Assembly: GCA_017935185.1 (NCBI GenBank)
Contig: JAGBIC010000025.1
Span: 1 to 42,317 of the forward strand
Direction of reading: 5' to 3'
Origin: Alistipes sp.
GTDB lineage: Bacteria > Bacteroidota > Bacteroidia > Bacteroidales > Rikenellaceae
DNA length: 42,317 nucleotides
The position numbers and the translations under genes were made by a program. Positions 25,612 to 32,610 of the stretch are shown here, piece after piece. The stretch's first letter is position 1, and every line of letters starts with the position of its first letter. The notes beneath the pieces are model-generated. The model was not told the origin of the DNA. It was given only the letters and a program-made list of their open reading frames with translations, and ran no database searches.

Positions 25612-25643
25612 CAAATTTACAAATTATGTCTATTAAATTCAAA
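25612..25643 (-). promoter_or_regulatory. pepD promoter
   Basis: On the minus strand TTTG (25643-25640), a 20-nt spacer and TAAATTTG (25619-25612) match the Bacteroidetes consensus. The -7 box ends 63 bp before the pepD ATG. Confidence 0.75.
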
Positions 25644-25694
25644 TAGCTCAATATTTTTTTGTACTTTTATTCCATCAAAAAAAACAATCTCTAT

Positions 25695-27236
25695 ATGAAG
25701 CGCACCATTTTACTACTTATCATTGCCCTATCAATCATATCGGCAAATGCCCAGACTCCACAAGAGAGCGTATCGCTTACCGACATGACATTCGTAAGAC
25801 AGTCCTTTATACGCAACTTCTACAATCTGCGGAAAGTTGTAAGCCAGATAAACATGGAGGGCACCGATTTAATGTTGGAGCGCTCCGCCAACCTTATTAT
25901 CGAAAATGATGCAACAGTACCGACCCTGAAGCAAACAGGTCGCACATTGAATATTTCAGCAACAGAGGGAAATGTAAGTTCAATTATTCGAGTGGGGGCT
26001 TTTCACCCATACTTCACCTACGAGGCCACAATATCTACCATAGACAGTGGAGATACCACCGGTATTTCATTCTACCCCAATAGTGGCAAAGGCAAAGAGA
26101 TTCGCATCGTATACACAAACGGGAAGGTCATATCACTTGCCTCCGAGAATGGCGCCGACACCATTTTAGCCGAGAAGGAGGTTGGAGATTTTTCTGCAAT
26201 AAAACTACGAGTACAATATACAGGTGTACGATTCCACGTCTTCACGTTGCATGATGATGGCAGCGCCAACCTGCTTTATAGCGTACAGAATGACATGCGG
26301 GCTATCGACAGTTGCATAACCCACTCATTCGGCATCTACACATCATTGCCCAAAGGCGGCGACATCACACTTAACAAGGCCGAAGCCCTGCTCACTTGTG
26401 GTACAGGACAGGCCGACTCGCAAATTATACAATACAGCGACGGCACACCGCTAATTAAGGATGGCCGCCTCTATCTATGCCTGACCACACGAGGTTTTGA
26501 GCGCATTTTCGACTCTTATCAGGGTGTTTATTCAATCGATTTGGCTTCATATGAGGTGCGTTTGGAGGGTGCGCTGTTCTTCGGCAAGGGCGATGGCATA
26601 ATGTATGGATTCCACGCCACAAAGGTTGTTTATGATAAGGAGAGTAATAAATTCATGGTAATCACCACCACCCATGAAGATACTCACACTTTAGCCTACT
26701 GCTCAACCTCGGCCGACCTGCTGCACGGAGTTCACTATCTGGAGTGTACCGAATTGGTATTTCCTCACAGCTATACTGTAAACAAAGGTTTCAACACCGA
26801 AGATCCCGACTTTTTCTATGACAGCAAGGCCGGCAAGTGGCGTTTGGCATATTGCGCTCTAAAAGACAAGTCGTATGTGACATACCTGTGCGAGAGCGAC
26901 AATTGGAACGGTCCTTACACCCAGATTGCCGAGTCAAAACAAAACAACAACACCGGCATACGCATCGTGAGCGTGGGCGGAGAGCGCTATGTTTTAAGTG
27001 GCGGAACTGACACCACATACTACATCTACGACTACCCCACACTCGCTTATGAGGGAGTTTTCAACCACCAATACAGCGACGGAGGTCGCCGCGGTTGGCC
27101 AACCATTATCCCGATACAATACGGAAATTATGAGCGTTACTTATGGATTACATTCGACCGAGGTGCTCGCACGGGCCGATACTCCTACGGCACGCTATAT
27201 TTCTTCCTTGGCGATAAGATGTGGAAAAAAGAGTAA
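25695..27236 (+). CDS. Secreted GH43-like beta-propeller protein, uncharacterised
   Basis: A 513-residue exported protein. I start it at 25695 (MKRTILLLIIALS), which gives a clean signal peptide ending at SANAQ. Residues about 25-230 look like a beta-sandwich (LNISATEGNVSSIIRVG, TYEATISTIDSGDTTGISFYPNSG), of the kind often attached to GH43 enzymes. The rest has repeats typical of a five-bladed propeller: YSDGTPLIKDGRLYLCLTTRG, DGIMYGFHATKVVYDKESNKFMVITTT, DPDFFYDSKAGKWRLAYCALKD, SDNWNGPYTQIAES. The order (sandwich first, propeller second) is the reverse of most GH43 proteins, and I cannot assign the catalytic triad. Substrate unknown. fRMsr follows 3 bp downstream. Confidence 0.6.
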   Translation: MKRTILLLIIALSIISANAQTPQESVSLTDMTFVRQSFIRNFYNLRKVVSQINMEGTDLMLERSANLIIENDATVPTLKQTGRTLNISATEGNVSSIIRVGAFHPYFTYEATISTIDSGDTTGISFYPNSGKGKEIRIVYTNGKVISLASENGADTILAEKEVGDFSAIKLRVQYTGVRFHVFTLHDDGSANLLYSVQNDMRAIDSCITHSFGIYTSLPKGGDITLNKAEALLTCGTGQADSQIIQYSDGTPLIKDGRLYLCLTTRGFERIFDSYQGVYSIDLASYEVRLEGALFFGKGDGIMYGFHATKVVYDKESNKFMVITTTHEDTHTLAYCSTSADLLHGVHYLECTELVFPHSYTVNKGFNTEDPDFFYDSKAGKWRLAYCALKDKSYVTYLCESDNWNGPYTQIAESKQNNNTGIRIVSVGGERYVLSGGTDTTYYIYDYPTLAYEGVFNHQYSDGGRRGWPTIIPIQYGNYERYLWITFDRGARTGRYSYGTLYFFLGDKMWKKE

Positions 27237-27239
27237 GCT

Positions 27240-27713
27240 ATGGCAGAGAATCTGATTATTGCCGAGGGTGGCAAAAACGAGAAATACGAACTACTCTACA
27301 AGCAGGTTGCAGCTCTGATTAAGGGCGAGTGCGACCCAATCGCCAATATGGCCAATATTGCGGCCATGATACATACCACGTTCGGCTTTTGGTGGACAGG
27401 TTTCTATCGAGTGGCGGGTGATGAACTCGTATTAGGCCCATTCCAGGGGCCGTTGGCATGCAGTCGCATAAAGTATGGACGAGGAGTCTGCGGTACGGCT
27501 TGGAAGGAGCAACATACACAAGTTGTTCCCGACGTTGAACTATTCCCGGGACATATTGCTTGCAGTTCACTTTCGCGCAGCGAGATAGTCGTTCCCGTTT
27601 GGCATGGCAACGAGATTGTAGCAGTACTTGATATCGACAGCAAGGAGCTTGCAACATTCGACGAAACGGATAAAGTGTGGTTAGAGAAAATTACCGATCT
27701 TCTTTATAAATAG
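27240..27713 (+). CDS. msrC: Free methionine-(R)-sulfoxide reductase (GAF domain)
   Basis: A 157-residue cytosolic GAF-domain enzyme that reduces free L-methionine-(R)-sulfoxide, a repair step after oxidative damage. The three cysteines of the family are all present: PLACSRIKYGRGVCGTAW (Cys74 and Cys84) and FPGHIACSSLSRSEIVVPV (Cys108). GFWWTGFYRV and DIDSKELATFDETD are other family landmarks. The length is usual. It begins 3 bp after the secreted propeller gene and so is probably co-transcribed with it, without an obvious functional link. Confidence 0.93.
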   Translation: MAENLIIAEGGKNEKYELLYKQVAALIKGECDPIANMANIAAMIHTTFGFWWTGFYRVAGDELVLGPFQGPLACSRIKYGRGVCGTAWKEQHTQVVPDVELFPGHIACSSLSRSEIVVPVWHGNEIVAVLDIDSKELATFDETDKVWLEKITDLLYK

Positions 27714-27781
27714 GTATAATCATCATAATAATCGAAACTTGAATTTTTAGCCTCTCCTACCATAATTTTTTGATACAAAAA

Positions 27782-27813
27782 TTTGGTTTATAAAATAAAC
27801 TACTTTATATTTG
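27782..27813 (+). promoter_or_regulatory. Promoter of the membrane protein/regulator pair
   Basis: TTTG (27782-27785), a 20-nt spacer and TATATTTG (27806-27813) match the Bacteroidetes consensus perfectly. The -7 box ends 66 bp before the ATG at 27880, which supports the shorter start of the membrane protein. Confidence 0.8.
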
Positions 27814-27879
27814 CATCAAGAAAAGGGCATAAAACCCACTGAAAGTTTAATCACTCAACTATTACAATTATCTAAATTT

Positions 27880-28524
27880 ATGGAAAACAAGAAATTGACC
27901 GAGGCTCAGAGTTTAGAACTCATCACCTCAATGATTCAAGATTCACGAGCACGTTTGGCTCGCAACGTAGGCACTCCATTTCTGATTTGGGGCTACACCA
28001 CAATTGCAGTCTCGCTATTCAACGCCCTGACACTCTACATGGGCTGGAGCTATAATTGGGCATGGTCATGGTTCTTAATCCCCGTCATCGGATGGTTGGG
28101 GATGGTTCTGCTGAATAGGAACGAACCAAGCGCCCGCAACTATATCGACCGCATTGTCTCAATGATATGGATGGTTATGGGTTTATCTTTTGCATGGTTA
28201 CTTGTTGGTGCAGTGGTTTATGGAGGCTCAATAAGTTACCTTACAGTAGTTCTAATGGGTATTGGAACAGTATTAACGGGTTGCGTCATCAAGCATCGTA
28301 TTACAGCAATATGCGGCTGGGTAGCGATGTGCGCCTCTCTTATCTTTCCTGCTGTAATTTATATAAAGTCTAAAAGTGACTCTATTGAATCAATCTCCGA
28401 GGCTTGGATTTGGGGTGAACTGATACTCTTTGCCGCAATATTCCTCGTTATGATGGTTGTGCCGGGGCATATCCTCAACCACAAGTATAACCGCAAAGCC
28501 GACAACGTATGTTCAAAGAGTTAA
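27880..28524 (+). CDS. Membrane protein of unknown function, paired with regulator
   Basis: A 214-residue inner-membrane protein. I start it at 27880 (MENKKLTEAQSLELI); the longer frame would begin at a TTG inside the promoter's -7 box. A soluble helical N-terminus (about 1-35, with LITSMIQDSRARLARN) is followed by five or six hydrophobic segments and a short basic tail. The N-terminal MENKKLTxxESLxLIxxMI-type opening is common among Bacteroidetes membrane proteins that sit beside a small winged-helix regulator. The regulator gene overlaps its 3' end by 16 bp, so they are almost certainly made together. No enzymatic motif is seen. Confidence 0.75.
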   Translation: MENKKLTEAQSLELITSMIQDSRARLARNVGTPFLIWGYTTIAVSLFNALTLYMGWSYNWAWSWFLIPVIGWLGMVLLNRNEPSARNYIDRIVSMIWMVMGLSFAWLLVGAVVYGGSISYLTVVLMGIGTVLTGCVIKHRITAICGWVAMCASLIFPAVIYIKSKSDSIESISEAWIWGELILFAAIFLVMMVVPGHILNHKYNRKADNVCSKS

Positions 28525-28799
28525 ACCCACTGCTACACTCCGAGCTGCGCTTGGCTGTAATGTCTATTCTGCTGAGTGTCGAGAGTGCCGACTTTGTTTT
28601 TCTGCGGGAACAGACTGGTGCTACTGCCGGCAATTTGAGTGTTCAGATTGATAAATTGCAAAAGGCCGGATATATATCAGTAAACAAAAGCTTCAAGGGC
28701 AAAATGCCATGCACGACATGCGCCATTACTGAAACAGGCATAAAAGCATTTGAAGAGTATGTTTCAGCATTGAAAGAGTATATCAAACATGATTTATAA
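28509..28799 (+). CDS. Small winged-helix transcriptional regulator (MarR/PadR-like)
   Basis: A 96-residue DNA-binding protein. The sequence LNPLLHSELRLAVMSILLSVESADFVFLREQTGATAGNLSVQIDKLQKAGYISVNKSFKGKMPCTTCAITETGIKAFEEYV is a stand-alone winged helix: helix 2 and recognition helix TAGNLSVQIDKLQKAGY, then the wing KSFKGKMPCTTCAIT. A cysteine pair lies in the wing (CTTC), where most relatives have residues such as P-R-T, and could make the protein redox-sensitive, but this is speculative. It overlaps the upstream membrane protein gene by 16 bp and probably regulates that operon. Its target is not shown by the sequence. Confidence 0.85.
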   Translation: MFKELNPLLHSELRLAVMSILLSVESADFVFLREQTGATAGNLSVQIDKLQKAGYISVNKSFKGKMPCTTCAITETGIKAFEEYVSALKEYIKHDL

Positions 28800-28806
28800 G
28801 CCTATA

Positions 28807-28844
28807 AAAAGCGGTTGCCACGAAATAGCGCGGCAACCGCTTTT
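28807..28844. terminator. Bidirectional terminator
   Basis: Arms AAAAGCGGTTGCC and GGCAACCGCTTTT, exact complements around a 12-nt loop, lie between the convergent regulator gene (+) and the second GH43 gene (-). Confidence 0.85.
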
Positions 28845-28858
28845 ACAAACCTCAAAGG

Positions 28859-30925
28859 CTATTCAAAACGGATATGATAACGCTTCGGCTGATTATTATA
28901 CCAGCACTCCACAACCGCCTCCTTATTTGCCGACTCGGATTTGATGATTGAGATTTTCACCTTGCGACTGCTTGCCGAGGCAGAGATTTTGGGCACAGTA
29001 CCATCCTGTGCCAATTTGCATACAACCTCATAATCATTGTACCCCGTAATACCATTCTCATCTGTCGAGCGAATAGGTATTTCAGGAAGCTCCACAACCT
29101 TGCCGCCGACTTTAATAGTCACCTCCGGAACGACCGGTCGTTCGATTTTCTTGCCTTTTGCACTAAATCCCAGACCAACAATATCGCACAACTCTTCATC
29201 ATCAGGGCCAACAGCAACAAGATATAAAGCGTGCTTCTTATCGAGTTTGTCAACGGCCTCTGACACATTAACGCTATACTCGGTAACAGATTTTTCTGCA
29301 CCCGCAGGAACATCTATTTGGCCAATCTTCTTACCCTTCCAAGCATCGTTTGCCCATGGGCCGTCAAGCCACAACTCAATCGCGAAGGCCTTATCGCTCT
29401 TGGGCTGCAAGAAGAGGTTAAAATGGGTATTATTGCCCGCTTTTGTTCCCTCAAATGCTTTTAAACCCTTGGCATCCTGCGCCAGACCGCCAAAGCCAAA
29501 ATACTTATAACCAATAATATCACCATTCTTGACAGCACCGATAGTCATACCGTTATCCCACACATCAAATGAGTCCTGCTGCAACCCTATATTTGAAAGG
29601 TAACAGGCATAGCCCGCAGAGTAATATGCGTAAGGGTTAAGACCATAGATATGGAATCCTTCGGATGTAACCTCTGCACCCGTATAATTATCGCCATTCT
29701 GCGCCTTTGCACCCCAAATATTGTCTGGAGCATATGGGTCATAGCCTCGAATTATGACCTTTCCACCCTCCGCTACCGACTTTTCATCGCACTCGACAAT
29801 AACGGGAGCTACCATAGGCTGGCGAGCGAAACCGAACCCTCTGGGTGCACGGTGATAAAAGACATACCACTGTCCGTTAATCTGCTCAATACTACCATGG
29901 GTGTTATGACCCGCATACGAAGTCTGCAATGCAGAGCCATCCTGATTCAGTACAGGGCCTCGCGAATCAACCAAAACGCCACCACTCTTCCACGGGCCGA
30001 GTGCTGTATCACCATAGGCATATCGCAAAGCTGAATTTGTGCTACTCAAACCATAATCAGGACCAGAATAACCGCTATAAATCCATATGTATTTGTTGCC
30101 AATCTTACGAATTGATGCTGCCTCAAAGAAATTGAATCGAGCCAAATCCTCACCCTCATACACATGCGGATAGGTTGTGCCCTTGGGGTCACGAATTTCA
30201 CCATAACGGTAGCTTGCAGGAATAAAGTGGTTTATAACCTCTTTGCCGGGTCGCACAGAATACATTGTATTCTGGTCAATCTCGGCAGCCTGCGAACGCT
30301 GGAAGCCCCAATAACCATAGGCTCTGAAGCCAACCTCGTAATCGGGGTCGTTGGGGTCGGTAATATAATCTACATAAACCGCAGGGTCGAAACCAAACAT
30401 ACTACCCTCAACAACTCCTCGACCATCTTCGGTGAGATTGATCGGTGTAAATGGGCCGTCGGGGCGAGCGCCCTTTGCCACCATGGGCTCACGTCGCCAA
30501 CCACGGCTATGAGGATATAGATAATACTCCTTGCTACCATCTTTTTTGCGAATCTCCACCAAATCGGGAGCATACATCACGTCCCATTTCCCATCAATCG
30601 GATATGTAAAAATAGAACCTTCATCACGCCACGCCGTCAAATCCTCAACGGGAGCCGACCACTGGCGAATATCGGGACCGCAGTAACTCTTATTTCTTAC
30701 ATCATGCGAGCCAATTATATAAATTCTGTACTTCCCCGGATTATCGGGATCCTCGAAAACGCGAGGCTCGCCATCAGGCAGATGTTCCCATAAAGGCAGA
30801 TATGGATTACCCGCTTTGGTGTGAACAAACTCACCATCGGAAGCACAGCCCACATCACAGCACGAGGCCAACAACACCCCGGCCACACATACCATAATAA
30901 TAGTAGATAAACGTTTCATAATCAT
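28859..30925 (-). CDS. GH43-family glycosidase, multi-domain lipoprotein
   Basis: A 688-residue exported enzyme with a lipobox-like LLASC near residue 22, so probably a surface or periplasmic lipoprotein. The propeller spans about 45-385. Candidate catalytic residues: base Asp51 (DGEPRVF), pKa-modulating Asp121 (YAPDLVEI) and acid Glu268 (FFEAASIRKIGNKYIWIYSGY). HNTHGSIEQINGQWYVFYHR is the usual late-propeller motif. Two further beta-rich regions follow (about 410-560 and 590-688). Activity is probably on xylose- or arabinose-containing oligosaccharides, judged from neighbours. The start is 1 bp past the stop of the upstream GH43 gene, showing tight translational linkage. A second ATG at 30919 is an alternative start. 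Confidence 0.82.
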   Translation of the reverse strand: MIMKRLSTIIMVCVAGVLLASCCDVGCASDGEFVHTKAGNPYLPLWEHLPDGEPRVFEDPDNPGKYRIYIIGSHDVRNKSYCGPDIRQWSAPVEDLTAWRDEGSIFTYPIDGKWDVMYAPDLVEIRKKDGSKEYYLYPHSRGWRREPMVAKGARPDGPFTPINLTEDGRGVVEGSMFGFDPAVYVDYITDPNDPDYEVGFRAYGYWGFQRSQAAEIDQNTMYSVRPGKEVINHFIPASYRYGEIRDPKGTTYPHVYEGEDLARFNFFEAASIRKIGNKYIWIYSGYSGPDYGLSSTNSALRYAYGDTALGPWKSGGVLVDSRGPVLNQDGSALQTSYAGHNTHGSIEQINGQWYVFYHRAPRGFGFARQPMVAPVIVECDEKSVAEGGKVIIRGYDPYAPDNIWGAKAQNGDNYTGAEVTSEGFHIYGLNPYAYYSAGYACYLSNIGLQQDSFDVWDNGMTIGAVKNGDIIGYKYFGFGGLAQDAKGLKAFEGTKAGNNTHFNLFLQPKSDKAFAIELWLDGPWANDAWKGKKIGQIDVPAGAEKSVTEYSVNVSEAVDKLDKKHALYLVAVGPDDEELCDIVGLGFSAKGKKIERPVVPEVTIKVGGKVVELPEIPIRSTDENGITGYNDYEVVCKLAQDGTVPKISASASSRKVKISIIKSESANKEAVVECWYNNQPKRYHIRFE

Positions 30926-30926
30926 A

Positions 30927-32543
30927 TTATTTAAGAATTACACGGTCGTTTGCACGCTGATAGTCTATGTAATCGACATCAACATAGCCCCCCATATCTT
31001 TGGTGGCATAATTGAAGATGGCATACTTTGTTCCCATAAAGAACTTACGATAATCGAAACGCATCTTAATACTTGAACCAATCTCCTTCCACTCCTTGTT
31101 ATCAAGGCTATAATAGAATGTTGCCTTATCTTTCTTCTCTGTAAAATCACCATCAATACGCAGATATATAACATCCTGTTCAAGTTTCACCTCCTCGCGC
31201 AAATCTATCTCCACATCAGCTATACCATGGTTGGGCGTACGGTCGAAAATCGCATTCTGCGCCGACATACTCAAATATTTATCCACACCTCTACACTCTA
31301 CGGCCAACACCCCCGAATAGTCGTTAAAGGCGGCAAATCCTGCCACATCACCATCCTTCATACCACCGAGTTCCAACTTAACTCTGGCACTACATGTCGG
31401 GCCTTCCATGCGTTGCGTGATGGTGTTGGGCGCAACAAATAGATTATCAACTCGGCGAGCTGTTTTCAGGCGCAAATAACCCTTACGTTCTGAGAGTGTC
31501 CAGGCCTCGTCAACAGGATTATGATTCCACTGCCAATATAACGACAATTTCTCGTCATTAAACTCATCGCTACCGAGGATACCTTTGTTATTTTTATCCA
31601 AAACCAATCTCTTCTCTATTACCGAGCCTACATTTCCCTGTTCATCGCCGAGCATCGGCCACCCATCAACCCAACGGCATGGCATAACGGTAGGCACTCG
31701 CCCCACGCCATTGCGGTCTTGGAAAATCACACCATACCAATCACCCTCGGGCGAATCGACAACACAGCCCTGCGCCACCCCGCCATAGCCTTCGAAGTGT
31801 GTCTCAAGAATAACTTTTTTCTCATAAGGGCCGGTAATTTTATCGGCTCGATAGCACACCTCACGACGTACCTTACCACCCGGCCACGATATCATCATAA
31901 GGTAATATTTACCATTATGCTTAAATACCTGACTACCCTCGAGTAAGCCATTCTCCTCCTCATCGCGCTCAAAAATACGCATCTTTACACCATCCTCTTT
32001 CACTCCCGACAAATCGCTCTTTATCTCCTGCAACTCGCCCGTAGCATAAAAGATATACACCCTACCATCATCATCAAAGAAGAGTGATGCATCATGAAAA
32101 TGCTGCATGCGTGACACCAAAGTCCACTCCCCGGCAGGGTCGTCAGCCGTATAGAAATATGATTTAAAAGGCTGGTCGTTCGGCGAAAACAGTGCATAGA
32201 ACTTCCCATTATGATAGCGAATGGATGTCGCCCACTGACCTTTGCCATATACCGTGCCGCCAATGAGGTCGTACCGGGGATTGTCGGTCAACTTGTCAAA
32301 AATATAACTTATGGTCTCCCAATTCACCAAATCTTTTGACCGCATCACAGGTGCACCCGGCATGAGATGCATCGTGGTGCTGACCATGTAATAATACTCC
32401 CCTACTCTCACCACCGACATATCGGGGACATCGGCATAAATTACAGGGTTTCTATAACTTGCATCCACAATCTTCTCGGATGTGCATCCGACTGCACAAA
32501 CAATCACAAAACATAATAAGAGATTCGACACACACTGTTTCAT
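30927..32543 (-). CDS. GH43 subfamily 12-like xylosidase/arabinofuranosidase
   Basis: A 538-residue exported lipoprotein enzyme. I start it at 32543 (MKQCVSNLLLCF), giving a lipobox cysteine at residue 20 (CAVGC); the longer frame adds 11 residues before the signal. The propeller begins with YRNPVIYADVPDMSVVRVGEYYYMVSTTMHLMPGAPVM, a pattern of subfamily 12. Catalytic residues are Asp41 (PDMSV), Asp151 (HDASLFFDDDG) and Glu202 (LLEGSQVF). A C-terminal beta-sandwich (about 330-538) carries the usual ARVKLELGG...AAFNDYSG region. It would release xylose or arabinose from side chains or oligosaccharides. It lies between the GH31 and the other GH43 gene. Confidence 0.87.
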   Translation of the reverse strand: MKQCVSNLLLCFVIVCAVGCTSEKIVDASYRNPVIYADVPDMSVVRVGEYYYMVSTTMHLMPGAPVMRSKDLVNWETISYIFDKLTDNPRYDLIGGTVYGKGQWATSIRYHNGKFYALFSPNDQPFKSYFYTADDPAGEWTLVSRMQHFHDASLFFDDDGRVYIFYATGELQEIKSDLSGVKEDGVKMRIFERDEEENGLLEGSQVFKHNGKYYLMMISWPGGKVRREVCYRADKITGPYEKKVILETHFEGYGGVAQGCVVDSPEGDWYGVIFQDRNGVGRVPTVMPCRWVDGWPMLGDEQGNVGSVIEKRLVLDKNNKGILGSDEFNDEKLSLYWQWNHNPVDEAWTLSERKGYLRLKTARRVDNLFVAPNTITQRMEGPTCSARVKLELGGMKDGDVAGFAAFNDYSGVLAVECRGVDKYLSMSAQNAIFDRTPNHGIADVEIDLREEVKLEQDVIYLRIDGDFTEKKDKATFYYSLDNKEWKEIGSSIKMRFDYRKFFMGTKYAIFNYATKDMGGYVDVDYIDYQRANDRVILK

Positions 32544-32610
32544 AGTCAATTTAGGGTTAACAATTTTTATATTCAATCTTTATACGGCATCCATTCAAAA
32601 CTGCTTTCGC

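Noticed and set aside
25001-25636. 211-residue plus-strand frame over pepD
   Set aside because: Rich in Ser, Pro and Ile with no domain; it mirrors the codon pattern of pepD on the other strand.
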